Positions 17,340 to 26,399 are shown, numbered from the stretch's first letter. The stretch: 64,000 bases of DNA from Achromobacter seleniivolatilans (GCF_030864005.1 NZ_CP132976.1:3286001-3350000); one strand, 5' to 3'. A program made the numbers and translations. The notes: a model not told the origin generated them from the letters alone.

Positions 17340-20207
17340 TTACTTCGTCAACATGACCTTGAACTTGGGCGCGAAAGCCGCTTCGATCAGGGCCTTCTGC
17401 TGCTCCTGGTGCTTGGCCAGGTAGCCCACGGCCGGCGATGCCGACGCGGCGCGACCGGAGTAGCCCAGTTTCTGGCCTTCGACCATGTTCTCGTACACGT
17501 GATGCTGAACGTAGAACCAGGCGCCTTGGTTCTGCGGTTCGTCCTGAACCCAGATCACCTCGGTTGCCTTCGGGTACTTGCGCAGTTCCGTTTCGAACGA
17601 CTTGTGCGCAAACGGGTACAGCTGCTCGACACGGACGATGGCGACGTTGTCGGCGCCACGCTCACGGCGGGCGTTGACCAGGTCGTAATACACCTTGCCC
17701 GAGCAAGCCAGCACGCGCTTGACCTTGCTGGCGTCGATGGCCTCGTCGACCTCGCCGATCACCGGGCGGAAGCTGCCGCCGGCCAGATCGGTCAGGGGCG
17801 AACCCGCGTCCTTGTTACGCAGCAGCGACTTCGGCGTGAACAGCACCAGCGGCTTGCGGAACGGGCGGATCATCTGGCGGCGCAGAACGTGGAAGATCTG
17901 CGAAGCCGAGGTCGGCTGAACCACTTGCATGTTGTTGTCGGCGCACAGTTGCAGGAAGCGCTCGATGCGGCCCGACGAGTGCTCGGGGCCTTGGCCTTCG
18001 TAGCCGTGCGGCAGCATCAGGGTCAGACCCGACTGGCGGCCCCACTTGGCTTCGCCGGAGCTGATGAACTGGTCGATCACGACCTGAGCACCGTTCACGA
18101 AGTCGCCGAACTGGCCTTCCCAGATGGTCAGCGTGTTGGGCTCGGCGCTGGAGTAACCGTATTCAAACGCCAGCACAGCCTCTTCGGACAGCACGGAGTC
18201 GATCACGGTGAAAGGCGCCTGGCCTTCCGACACGTTTTGCAGCGGGATGTAGGTGCCGTCGTTCCAGCGTTCGCGGTTCTGGTCGTGCAGCACGGCGTGG
18301 CGGTGCGTGAACGTGCCACGGCCCGAATCCTGACCGGTGATACGGATGGCATAGCCCGACGAAACCAGGGTTGCGAAGGCAAGGTGTTCGCCCATGCCCC
18401 AATCCAGGTTCAGGTCGCCCTTGGCCATCGTGCGGCGGTCATTCAGCAGCTTGGCAACCAGCGGGTGCACCGTGAAGCCTTCCGGAACCGTCGTGATGCG
18501 CTCACCAATGCGCTTCAGTTCGGCCAGCGGCACTGCGGTGTCAGCCTGGTCAGTCCACTTGGCGCCCAAGAACGCCGACCAGTCGATCGCGTACTTGCTC
18601 TTGTAGTCGGTCAGCACCGGTTCAATGGTGCGCTGGCCGTCTTCCATCAGTTGACGGTAGTCCTTGACCAGTTGATCGGCTTCGCCTTCGGCCAGCACGC
18701 CTTGCGTGGTCAGCTTGTCTGCGTACAGCTTGCGCGTGCCGGGGTGATGGCCAATGCGCTTGTACATCAGGGGCTGCGTCAGCGACGGGGTGTCTTGCTC
18801 GTTGTGGCCCAGCTTGCGGAAGCAAACGATGTCCACGACGATGTCATGACGGAATTGCAGACGGTAGTCCAGAGCCAGCTTGGTGACGAACACCACAGCT
18901 TCGGGATCATCGCCATTCACGTGGAACACCGGGGCTTCGATCATCTTGACCACGTCGGTGCAATACAGCGTCGAACGCGAGTCGCGCGGATCAGACGTGG
19001 TGAAACCGATTTGGTTGTTGATGACGATGTGCAGCGTGCCGCCCGTGCCGTAGCCGCGCGTTTGGGCCAGGTTCAGGGTTTCCATCACGACGCCTTGGCC
19101 GGCAAAGGCCGCGTCGCCGTGCACCAGCACCGGCAACACTTGCTTGCCTTCGGCATCGCCGCGGCGTTCTTGGCGAGCGCGCACGCTGCCTTCGACCACG
19201 GGGTTGACGATTTCCAGGTGGGACGGGTTGAACGCCAACGACAGGTGGACCGGACCGCCACGGGTGGCCAGGTCGCTGGAGAAGCCGTTGTGGTACTTCA
19301 CGTCGCCGTCGGTCAGGCCTTCAGCGTGCTTGCCTTCGAACTCAGCGAACAGGTCGCCGGGCATCTTGCCCATGATGTTCACGAGCAGGTTCAGGCGGCC
19401 GCGGTGGGCCATGCCGACCACGATTTCCTGGACGCCGTTTTCACCGGCGTGGTTCACCACTTCGTCCATCGAGGCGATGAAGCTTTCGCCGCCTTCCAGC
19501 GAGAAGCGCTTCTGGCCGACGTACTTGGTGTGCAGGAAACGCTCGAGCCCTTCGGACTCGGTCAGCTGCTGCAGGATGTGGCGCTTTTCTTCGACCGAAT
19601 AGGCGGGCGCGCCCAGGGTGGTTTCCAGACGTTCCTGGATCCAGCGCTTGGCGGCGGGGTCGGAGATGTGCGTGAATTCAGCACCGATGCTGCGGCAATA
19701 CGTGTCGCGCAGCGCCTTCAGGATGTCGCGCAGCGTCATGGTGCTGGCGGTCGTGAAGTAGGTGTTGGTGGCCGAGTAGGTTTGATCCAGATCGGCTTCG
19801 CTCAGGCCATAGAAGGCCGGATCGAGTTCGGGAATCGGGGGACGTTCCTGGCGCTTGAGCGGGTCCAGATCAGCCCAGCGCGAACCCAGCGAACGGTAGG
19901 CGGCAATCAGCGATTGCACCGACACTTGCTTGCTGGCGACGCTCAGATCGGGTTCGGCCGAGCGTTGCACAAAGGCATTGGCCTTGGCGCGTTGCGCAAA
20001 CGATTCAACGATGGGAGCGTGGGCCTGGTCGCGAGTGGATTCCTGGCCGTCGGTAGCGGGAGCGTGCTGCAACTGGTCGAAATATTCGCGCCAGTTATCA
20101 GGAACCGAACCGGGATTGTCGAGGTAGGCTTCGTAAAGCTCCTCAACATAAGGGGCGTTACCCCCAAAGAGATAAGACGTGGATAGAGATTCTATTTCCG
20201 AAGACAT
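17340..20207 (-). CDS. odhA: 2-oxoglutarate dehydrogenase E1
   Basis: A 955-residue thiamine-diphosphate-dependent E1. It starts with the OdhA-specific N-terminus (YLFGGNAPYVEELYEAYL) that docks E2. GMAHRGRLNLLVN, GDAAFAGQGVVMETLNLA and the central HVNGDDPEAVV cofactor region follow. The C-terminal transketolase-like part has LPHGYEGQGPEHSSGRIER. It decarboxylates 2-oxoglutarate and succinylates the OdhB lipoyl group. It is first of odhA-odhB-lpdA on the minus strand. A TATACT hexamer at 20335-20340 (minus-strand reading) could be its -10. Confidence 0.97.
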   Translation of the reverse strand: MSSEIESLSTSYLFGGNAPYVEELYEAYLDNPGSVPDNWREYFDQLQHAPATDGQESTRDQAHAPIVESFAQRAKANAFVQRSAEPDLSVASKQVSVQSLIAAYRSLGSRWADLDPLKRQERPPIPELDPAFYGLSEADLDQTYSATNTYFTTASTMTLRDILKALRDTYCRSIGAEFTHISDPAAKRWIQERLETTLGAPAYSVEEKRHILQQLTESEGLERFLHTKYVGQKRFSLEGGESFIASMDEVVNHAGENGVQEIVVGMAHRGRLNLLVNIMGKMPGDLFAEFEGKHAEGLTDGDVKYHNGFSSDLATRGGPVHLSLAFNPSHLEIVNPVVEGSVRARQERRGDAEGKQVLPVLVHGDAAFAGQGVVMETLNLAQTRGYGTGGTLHIVINNQIGFTTSDPRDSRSTLYCTDVVKMIEAPVFHVNGDDPEAVVFVTKLALDYRLQFRHDIVVDIVCFRKLGHNEQDTPSLTQPLMYKRIGHHPGTRKLYADKLTTQGVLAEGEADQLVKDYRQLMEDGQRTIEPVLTDYKSKYAIDWSAFLGAKWTDQADTAVPLAELKRIGERITTVPEGFTVHPLVAKLLNDRRTMAKGDLNLDWGMGEHLAFATLVSSGYAIRITGQDSGRGTFTHRHAVLHDQNRERWNDGTYIPLQNVSEGQAPFTVIDSVLSEEAVLAFEYGYSSAEPNTLTIWEGQFGDFVNGAQVVIDQFISSGEAKWGRQSGLTLMLPHGYEGQGPEHSSGRIERFLQLCADNNMQVVQPTSASQIFHVLRRQMIRPFRKPLVLFTPKSLLRNKDAGSPLTDLAGGSFRPVIGEVDEAIDASKVKRVLACSGKVYYDLVNARRERGADNVAIVRVEQLYPFAHKSFETELRKYPKATEVIWVQDEPQNQGAWFYVQHHVYENMVEGQKLGYSGRAASASPAVGYLAKHQEQQKALIEAAFAPKFKVMLTK

Positions 20208-20535
20208 ATCGCTTCACCTTTACGAGTGCTTCACTCGACACGATGCAGGAAAACCTTCCGCAGCACGGGCTTCCCGTTAAGCGGATAGCAGGGGCAGAAG
20301 GCGCGTACAAGCCTTAAAAGCCGTATGGGATAAGAGTATAACCCTTTGAGTTTAGGGCCGTCTTCTTGCGTTTCTGTGACGCAAAAGCCTAATCGGAATG
20401 CTGTCATGCAGCATTGGAATGTCCGGCCAACCACTGACATTTCGCCGTCTTCGCGCCATCAATTTCCGTCAATCGAAAATGCCGCAGTGCGGCAATTCTT
20501 GAAGCCTCAAATGCGAGTGTTGCGCGCACGCATCG
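20208..20535 (-). promoter_or_regulatory. Non-coding region upstream of odhA
   Basis: These 328 bp separate the Lrp-type regulator stop from the odhA start. Both genes lie on the minus strand. I find no convincing gene. A minus-strand TATACT at 20335-20340 is a candidate -10 for odhA with a leader of about 120 bases. No clear -35 was found, so this is tentative. Confidence 0.35.
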
Positions 20536-21006
20536 TCATACGGGCAATGCGGTGGTCGAGAGGATCTCTTTCAGCACAAAAAAAGTACGAATCTGGCGTA
20601 CGCCGGGCAGCTTGATGATCTCGCCCGCATGCAGCTTGTTGAACCGTTCCAGGTCGCGTATGCGCAACATCAAAAAGTAGTCGAATTCTCCTGCCACCAA
20701 GTGGCACTCCAGACAACCGCTGATGCCGCGCGCCGCCGCTTCAAAGTCCGTGAAGGAATCGGGCGTGGAGCGGTCCAGCACCACCCCCACAATGACGAGC
20801 GTGGCCATATCCACATCGGACGGTTCAAGCAGCGCGACGGTCTTCTTGATGATCCCTTCGCTTTTCAATTTCTCGACCCGGCGCAGGCAGGCCGCAGGAC
20901 TCAGATGCACGCGAGCGCTCAGGTCCAGATTGGTGATCTGAGCGTCGTCTTGCAGGACACGCAGGATGTGGCGGTCGATGCGATCCAGGCTGAACGTGTC
21001 GGACAT
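20536..21006 (-). CDS. acdR: Lrp/AsnC family regulator, probable AcdR
   Basis: A 156-residue feast/famine regulator. An AsnC-type helix-turn-helix spans about residues 6-60 (LDRIDRHILRVLQDDAQITNLDLSARVHLSPAACLRRVEKLKSEGII). A RAM/Lrp ligand-binding domain covers about 70-150 (ECHLVAGEFDYFLMLRIRDLERF). It is transcribed divergently from acdS, the classic arrangement of AcdR, the Lrp-like activator of ACC deaminase. The name rests on this context and the family. Confidence 0.88.
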   Translation of the reverse strand: MSDTFSLDRIDRHILRVLQDDAQITNLDLSARVHLSPAACLRRVEKLKSEGIIKKTVALLEPSDVDMATLVIVGVVLDRSTPDSFTDFEAAARGISGCLECHLVAGEFDYFLMLRIRDLERFNKLHAGEIIKLPGVRQIRTFFVLKEILSTTALPV

Positions 21007-21025
21007 TCCATGCGTCCCTAAAAAT

Positions 21026-21058
21026 TTAATTCGGTATTGGTTTTTATATTCGAATTAA
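21026..21058. promoter_or_regulatory. Candidate AcdR (Lrp-type) operator
   Basis: TTAATTCG (21026-21033) and CGAATTAA (21051-21058) are perfect inverted 8-mers with centres 25 bp apart, in the AT-rich 194-bp region between acdR and acdS and beside the acdR start. Such spacing suits an Lrp-family multimer. This is by-eye evidence only. Confidence 0.5.
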
Positions 21059-21200
21059 TAAATACAAGAAAGGCAGTTTTAGAACTTTTAAATCCCATTA
21101 TTCAAAAAAATACGCAATTGACCTCGAATCGGTGCAATTCCTATGATTTTTCCATCCGCGCCGCTCTGGCCGGACCGGACTAAGCCCATCAGGAGCCCGC

Positions 21201-22217
21201 ATGGATCTGCAACGATTTCCCCGACATCGCCTGACCTTCGGCGACACCCCTATCGAAAAGCTTGACCGCCTGTCCGCGCACTTGGGCGGCAAGGTCGAGA
21301 TCTACGCCAAGCGTGAAGACTGCAACAGCGGCCTGGCGTTCGGCGGCAATAAGCTGCGCAAGCTGGAGTACCTCATTCCGCAGGCTTTGGAACAAGGCTG
21401 CGATACGCTGGTGACGATCGGCGGCATTCAGTCCAACCACACGCGCATGGTGGCGGCAGTGGCTGCAAAGCTGGGACTGGCTTGCGTGCTGGTGCAGGAA
21501 AACTGGGTGGACTATTCCGACGCCGTCTACGACCGCGTGGGCAACATCATGATGAGCCGGCTGATGGGCGCCGACGTGCGGCTGGTAGACCAGGGTTTCG
21601 ATATTGGTTTCCGGCGCAGTTGGGAAGAGGCGCTTGAAGACGTGCGCAAACGCGGCGGCAAGCCCTACGCCATTCCTGCTGGCGCCTCCGACCATGAACT
21701 GGGCGGGCTGGGTTATGTCGGCTTTGCAGAAGAAGTGCGCAGGCAAGAAGCAGACCTGGGATTCAAATTCGACTACATCGTCGTGTGCGCCGTCACGGGC
21801 AGCACGCAGGCAGGCATGGTGGTGGGATTTGCGGACGATGGCCGGGCCGACCGCGTCATCGGCATCGATGCCTCTGCCACGCCAGACCAGACTCGCGCGC
21901 AGATCCTGCGCATTGCACGGCGCACCGCCGATATGGTGGGCCTGGAAAAAGGCATCAAGGACAGCGACGTCGTGCTGGACACGCGTTATGCCTACCCGGC
22001 TTACGGCCTGCCATCGGCCGAAACCAATGACGCCATCCGGACCTGCGCGCGGCTGGAAGGCATGATGACCGATCCGGTATACGAAGGAAAATCCATGCAG
22101 GGCATGATGGACATCGTCCGCCGCGGCGAAATCCCCGCAGGCTCACGGGTTCTGTATGCGCACCTGGGAGGGGTGCCGGCGATCAACGCCTATAGCTTTT
22201 TGTACCGCAACGGCTGA
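21201..22217 (+). CDS. acdS: 1-aminocyclopropane-1-carboxylate deaminase
   Basis: A 338-residue PLP enzyme that converts ACC, the plant ethylene precursor, to 2-oxobutyrate and ammonia. Residues that separate true ACC deaminase from D-cysteine desulfhydrase are all present: PLP Lys51 ([10 protein letters not shown]), Ser78 (GIQSNHTR), Tyr294 and Glu295 ([11 protein letters not shown]) and Leu322 ([11 protein letters not shown]). AGGAG precedes the ATG. The divergent acdR gene supports regulated use of ACC. Its product 2-oxobutyrate can yield propionyl-CoA, which the methylcitrate genes at 47248-50949 would consume; that link is inference. Confidence 0.96.
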   Translation: MDLQRFPRHRLTFGDTPIEKLDRLSAHLGGKVEIYAKREDCNSGLAFGGNKLRKLEYLIPQALEQGCDTLVTIGGIQSNHTRMVAAVAAKLGLACVLVQENWVDYSDAVYDRVGNIMMSRLMGADVRLVDQGFDIGFRRSWEEALEDVRKRGGKPYAIPAGASDHELGGLGYVGFAEEVRRQEADLGFKFDYIVVCAVTGSTQAGMVVGFADDGRADRVIGIDASATPDQTRAQILRIARRTADMVGLEKGIKDSDVVLDTRYAYPAYGLPSAETNDAIRTCARLEGMMTDPVYEGKSMQGMMDIVRRGEIPAGSRVLYAHLGGVPAINAYSFLYRNG

Positions 22218-22265
22218 CGCCGGCTTTGGGGCCATGGGCTGGCCCGCAGGCGACTTGCGCTAAGG

Positions 22266-22299
22266 AATGCCGGCGTCCGTGTTTGCGGGTGCCGGCATT
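22266..22299 (+). terminator. acdS terminator
   Basis: AATGCCGGC (22266-22274) pairs with GCCGGCATT (22291-22299), a 9-bp perfect stem with a 16-base loop, followed by ATCGTTTT. It lies 48 bp after the acdS stop. Confidence 0.7.
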
Positions 22300-22313
22300 A
22301 TCGTTTTCCTCAG

Positions 22314-22336
22314 TTATGTACATAAATTGTATACAG
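22314..22336. promoter_or_regulatory. Tandem palindromes before the allantoin operon
   Basis: TTATGTACATAA (22314-22325) is a perfect 12-bp palindrome. It is followed at once by TGTATACA (22328-22335), a perfect 8-bp palindrome. The two centres are 12 bp apart, about one helical turn. The sequences resemble GntR-family operators. They stand about 90 bp upstream of the allantoinase start and are the obvious candidate for the purine-catabolism operator. Confidence 0.6.
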
Positions 22337-22424
22337 GAACTTGCTTTACCGCTATGGTTTAGCCGAACATGACCCGTCCGCCATTTGGCGCCCGCTCGTC
22401 ACATCCGGCCCCTGCCCGCCTTTT

Positions 22425-23369
22425 ATGACCACCTACGATTCCACCCGTGCCTACCCCCGTGACCTGATCGGCTATGGCCGGAATCCTCCGCACGCGCAAT
22501 GGCCGAACCGCGCCCGCATCGCCGTGCAGTTCGTCCTGAATTACGAAGAAGGCGGCGAGAACAGCGTGCTGCATGGCGACGCGGGGTCTGAGCAATTCCT
22601 GTCCGAAATGTTCAACCCCGCCAGCTACCCCGACCGCCATCTCAGCATGGAAGGCATTTATGAATACGGGTCGCGTGCAGGCGTCTGGCGCATTCTGCGT
22701 GAATTCGAAAAACGGCAACTGCCCTTGACGGTCTTTGGCGTAGGCATGGCCTTGCAACGCCATCCCGACCTGACCGCCGCATTTGTTGAGCTGGGCCACG
22801 AGATCGCGTGCCACGGTTGGCGCTGGATCCACTATCAGAACGTGGACGAAGCCACCGAACGCGAACACATGCGTCTGGGCATGGACGCCATCACGCAGTT
22901 GACGGGCACCCGCCCTCTGGGCTGGTACACCGGGCGCGACAGCCCGCGCACCCGCCGCCTGGTGGCCGATGACGGCGGCTTTGAGTACGACAGCGACTAT
23001 TACGGCGACGACCTGCCGTTCTGGATGCAGGTGCAAAAGACCGATGGCAGCGTGGTGCCGCAACTGATCGTGCCATATACGCTGGACTGCAACGACATGC
23101 GCTTCGCGTTGCCCCAGGGCTATTCCCACGCCGATCCGTTCTTTCAATACCTGAAGGACAGTTTCGACGTGCTCTACGCTGAAGGTGACGAGTCGCCCAA
23201 GATGCTCAGTATCGGCATGCACTGCCGGCTGCTCGGGCGTCCAGGCCGCATTACCGCGCTGCAACGCTTTCTGGATCACATTGCCAGCCATGACCGCGTG
23301 TGGGTGTGCCGCCGTCTGGACATTGCCCGGCACTGGAAGGCCACGCATCCCTATCTTTCGAACTGCTAA
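22425..23369 (+). CDS. puuE: PuuE-type allantoinase (polysaccharide deacetylase family)
   Basis: A 314-residue protein of the metal-independent allantoinase group in the polysaccharide deacetylase superfamily. The start at 22425 is chosen because MTTYDSTRAYPRDLIGYGRN matches the family N-terminus; 28 codons further upstream are open but unlike it. Landmarks are VQFVLNYEEGGENSVLHGD, MEGIYEYGSRAGVWR and a C-terminal SIGMHCRLLGRPGR. It hydrolyses allantoin to allantoate. The next gene starts 11 bp after its stop and carries an allantoate-hydrolase domain, which supports the call. No uricase or transporter gene is alongside. Confidence 0.9.
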   Translation: MTTYDSTRAYPRDLIGYGRNPPHAQWPNRARIAVQFVLNYEEGGENSVLHGDAGSEQFLSEMFNPASYPDRHLSMEGIYEYGSRAGVWRILREFEKRQLPLTVFGVGMALQRHPDLTAAFVELGHEIACHGWRWIHYQNVDEATEREHMRLGMDAITQLTGTRPLGWYTGRDSPRTRRLVADDGGFEYDSDYYGDDLPFWMQVQKTDGSVVPQLIVPYTLDCNDMRFALPQGYSHADPFFQYLKDSFDVLYAEGDESPKMLSIGMHCRLLGRPGRITALQRFLDHIASHDRVWVCRRLDIARHWKATHPYLSNC

Positions 23370-23380
23370 GGGCGCCGACG

Positions 23381-25099
23381 ATGGTCTCTACCCTGGAACA
23401 ACTGAACGCCGCCACGCCCGACGACGCCGAGGCGATGCTGGACGGTCTGTACGCCCAGTCGCCGTGGATCGGCCGCAAGGCGCTGCGCGCCCGCCCCTTC
23501 CGGTCACTGGCGCAGTTGCAGCACCAACTGAGGCATGCCGTGGATGCTGCCGATACCGAAACCCGGCTGGCGCTGATTCGCGCCCAGCCAGAACTGGCTG
23601 ACGTAACCGATTTCACGCCTGATGAGCTGGAACGCCTGCAACATCTGCGTGCAGATTACAGCGCGCAATTCGGTTTTCCGTTCGTCCTGGCCGGACGCGA
23701 CCCGCGCGGCACGATCCTGACGCCCGCGCAAATCATCGATGAGTTGACGCGCCGTCTGGACAACCCGCCGGATGTCGAACACCAAGAGGCGCTGCGCAAC
23801 ATTCACCGAATGGCCGAACTGCGGCTGGGCGGCGATTTCGCGATTGACCTGACTACAGGCAACGATATCTGGGACTGGCAGGAAAAACTCAGTGCCCACA
23901 GCGACCCCGGCTACGCAGAAAAAGGCCAGCTTACCGTCACGTACCTGACCGACGCCCATCGTGCCTGCGCGCAACGCATCTCGCACTGGATGCGCGACTG
24001 CGGCTTTGACGAGGTCGAGATCGATGCGGTGGGCAACGTCGTCGGCCGCTATCACGCGGACCTCGCCGACGCCCCTACTCTGATGACGGGCAGCCATTAC
24101 GACACGGTGCGCAATGGCGGCAAGTACGACGGCCGGCTGGGCATCTTCGTGCCCATGGCCTGCGTGCGCGAGCTGCACCGTCAGGGCCGCCGCCTGCCTT
24201 ACCACCTGGAAGTGATCGGCTTTGCCGAAGAAGAAGGCCAGCGCTACCGCGCCACCTTCCTGGGTTCGGGCGCACTGATCGGCGATTTCAAACAGGAATG
24301 GCTGGACCAGAAAGACGCCCAGGGCATCACCATGCGCGACGCCATGCAGCATGCCGGCTTGTGCATCGACGACATCCCCAAGTTGCGCCGCGATGCCGCC
24401 CGCTATCTGGGATTTATCGAAGTGCATATTGAACAAGGCCCGGTCCTGTTCGAAATGGGTTTGCCGCTGGGCATCGTCACGTCCATCAACGGCAGCGTGC
24501 GCTACATGGCGCAGATTTTCGGCATGGCCTGCCATGCCGGCACCACGCCGATGAACCGGCGCCGCGACGCCGCCACCGCCACGGCTGAACTTGCCCTGTA
24601 TGTTGAACAGCGCGCGGCCCAGGACGGCGACTCGGTCGGCACCATAGGCATGCTTGAAGTACCCAACGGTTCCATCAACGTCGTGCCCGGCGAATGCCGC
24701 TTCAGCCTTGACCTGCGCGCACCCAGCGACCCGCAGCGCGATGCGCTGGTCAACGATGTGCTGGCCGAGCTGGCCGCCATCTGCCAGCGCCGTGGTTTGC
24801 GCTACACGCTTGAAGAAACCATGCGCGCCGCCGCCGCGCCGAGCGATCCCGCATGGCAACTACGCTGGGAACGCGCCGTCGACGCGCTTGGAGTCCCCCT
24901 GTACCGCATGCCCAGCGGCGCAGGCCACGACGCCATGAAGCTGCACGAAGTCATGCCGCAAGCCATGCTTTTTGTGCGCGGCCAGAATTCCGGCATCAGC
25001 CACAACCCCCGTGAATCCACCACCAGCGACGATATCCAGCTTGCTGCGTTTGCCATGCAGCGCCTGCTGGACGATCTTGCCCACGACAGCACACACTGA
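23381..25099 (+). CDS. UraD-like domain fused to allantoate amidohydrolase (M20)
   Basis: A 572-residue two-domain protein. Residues 1-150 form an OHCU-decarboxylase (UraD) fold: SPWIGRKALRARPFRSLAQL, then LALIRAQPELAD, then FGFPFVLAGRDP. Residues 165-572 form an M20 amidohydrolase of the allantoate/N-carbamoyl amidohydrolase group with metal ligands His239 (GSHYDTV), Asp250 (GGKYDGRLG), Glu284/285 (FAEEEGQRY) and a late His in GISHNPRE. The usual catalytic His of UraD (in HPELA) is Gln69, and the segment that normally carries a conserved EQ pair looks missing, so the first domain may not be catalytic. Allantoate hydrolysis is the likely activity. The start at 23381 follows the allantoinase stop by 11 bp. 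Confidence 0.9.
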   Translation: MVSTLEQLNAATPDDAEAMLDGLYAQSPWIGRKALRARPFRSLAQLQHQLRHAVDAADTETRLALIRAQPELADVTDFTPDELERLQHLRADYSAQFGFPFVLAGRDPRGTILTPAQIIDELTRRLDNPPDVEHQEALRNIHRMAELRLGGDFAIDLTTGNDIWDWQEKLSAHSDPGYAEKGQLTVTYLTDAHRACAQRISHWMRDCGFDEVEIDAVGNVVGRYHADLADAPTLMTGSHYDTVRNGGKYDGRLGIFVPMACVRELHRQGRRLPYHLEVIGFAEEEGQRYRATFLGSGALIGDFKQEWLDQKDAQGITMRDAMQHAGLCIDDIPKLRRDAARYLGFIEVHIEQGPVLFEMGLPLGIVTSINGSVRYMAQIFGMACHAGTTPMNRRRDAATATAELALYVEQRAAQDGDSVGTIGMLEVPNGSINVVPGECRFSLDLRAPSDPQRDALVNDVLAELAAICQRRGLRYTLEETMRAAAAPSDPAWQLRWERAVDALGVPLYRMPSGAGHDAMKLHEVMPQAMLFVRGQNSGISHNPRESTTSDDIQLAAFAMQRLLDDLAHDSTH

Positions 25100-25102
25100 A
25101 CC

Positions 25103-26332
25103 ATGACTGACTACGCCCGCCTGGATGCTTGGGTTGACGCCCACTTTGACGAGGAAGTTCGCTTCCTGCAATCGCTTGTGCGCGTCCCCACTGACACGCC
25201 GCCCGGCAATAACGCGCCCCATGCCGTCCGCACCGCAGAACTGCTGCAAGACTTTGGTTTTGATGCCGAAGCGCACGCCGTGCCTGCGCAAGCGGTCAAA
25301 GACTACGGCCTGGAATCCATCACCAATCTGATCGTTCGGCGCGAGTACGGCCCCGGCCGCCGCATTGCGCTCAACGCGCACGGCGACGTCGTGCCTCCGG
25401 GCGACGGCTGGCAGCACGACCCTTACGGCGGCGAGATCGACAACGGCAGCCTGTACGGCCGCGCCTCGGCCGTCAGCAAGAGCGACTTCGCCAGCTTCAC
25501 GTTTGCGGTGCGTGCGCTGGAAGCCGTAGCCAAGCCCAGCCACGGCGCAGTCGAGTTGCACTTCACCTACGACGAAGAATTCGGCGGACTGCTGGGGCCA
25601 GGCTGGCTGCTTGCACAAGGCCTGACCAAGCCCGATCTGCTGATCGCCGCCGGCTTCAGCTATGAAGTGGTAACGGCGCACAACGGCTGCCTGCAAATGG
25701 AAGTGACCGTGCACGGCAAGATGGCGCACGCCGCCATTCCGGCAAGCGGCGTGGACGCCTTGCAAGGCGCAGTCAAAATCCTGAACGCGCTGTACGCGCA
25801 GAACACGCTTTACCAGCAAGTGACCTCGGACGTGCCGGGTATCACCCACCCCTACCTGAATGTCGGACGCATCGAAGGCGGCACCAACACCAACGTAGTG
25901 CCGGGCAAGGTCAGCTTCAAGCTGGACCGCCGCATGATCCCCGAAGAAAACGCCGTCGAGGTCGAAGCGAATATCCGTCAGATCATCCAGGACGCCTCAG
26001 CCGCCACGCCCGGCATCACGGTCGAGATCAAGCGTTTGTTGCTGGCCAATTCCATGCGCCCCCTGCCCGGCAACCAGCCGCTGGTCAGCGCCATACAGAA
26101 GCACGGCGAGGAACTCTTTGGCGAACCGATACCCGCCATGGGCACACCGCTCTATACCGATGTCCGTCTGTATGCCGAAGCCGGTATCCCCGGCGTCATC
26201 TACGGCGCCGGCCCCCGCACGGTGCTGGAATCGCATGCCAAACGCAGCGACGAACGCGTGGTGCTGGAAGACCTGCGGCGCGCAACCAAGGTGATCGCAC
26301 GCACACTGTCCGATCTGCTCAAACCGGTCTGA
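25103..26332 (+). CDS. M20 family metallohydrolase, atypical metal site
   Basis: A 409-residue ArgE/DapE/CPG2-like protein, starting three bases after the upstream gene. It keeps NAHGDVVP (His93, Asp95), the catalytic DEE (157-159), the dimer-domain GKMAHAAIP and the late ESHAKRSDERV (His378). The canonical bridging aspartate of the GRG..DMKG motif is replaced: the segment reads YGRASAVSKSDFAS, with Val124 at that place. The usual GEP glutamate region reads AAGFSYEVVTAHNG. Either other residues (Asp128, Glu188) take over or the family uses a different site. Its place after allantoinase suggests a role in ureide breakdown, but the substrate is unknown. Confidence 0.82.
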   Translation: MTDYARLDAWVDAHFDEEVRFLQSLVRVPTDTPPGNNAPHAVRTAELLQDFGFDAEAHAVPAQAVKDYGLESITNLIVRREYGPGRRIALNAHGDVVPPGDGWQHDPYGGEIDNGSLYGRASAVSKSDFASFTFAVRALEAVAKPSHGAVELHFTYDEEFGGLLGPGWLLAQGLTKPDLLIAAGFSYEVVTAHNGCLQMEVTVHGKMAHAAIPASGVDALQGAVKILNALYAQNTLYQQVTSDVPGITHPYLNVGRIEGGTNTNVVPGKVSFKLDRRMIPEENAVEVEANIRQIIQDASAATPGITVEIKRLLLANSMRPLPGNQPLVSAIQKHGEELFGEPIPAMGTPLYTDVRLYAEAGIPGVIYGAGPRTVLESHAKRSDERVVLEDLRRATKVIARTLSDLLKPV

Positions 26333-26355
26333 CAGGCAAGTTTGAATCGCACTTG

Positions 26356-26386
26356 ATGGCAGGCCTGTGCATTGCAGGCCTGCCAT
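26356..26386. terminator. Bidirectional terminator between M20 and OPT genes
   Basis: ATGGCAGGCCTG (26356-26367) and CAGGCCTGCCAT (26375-26386) form a perfect 12-bp stem with a 7-base loop, between two convergent genes. The flanks are T/A-biased on both sides. Confidence 0.8.
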
Positions 26387-26399
26387 TGCATTTGGCGGC

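Noticed and set aside
17409..20186. 925-codon plus-strand open frame
   Set aside because: Complete antisense shadow of odhA; no family-like motif and codon-mirror composition.
23504..24859. 451-codon minus-strand open frame
   Set aside because: Lies inside the UraD-AllC gene on the opposite strand; no recognisable domain.
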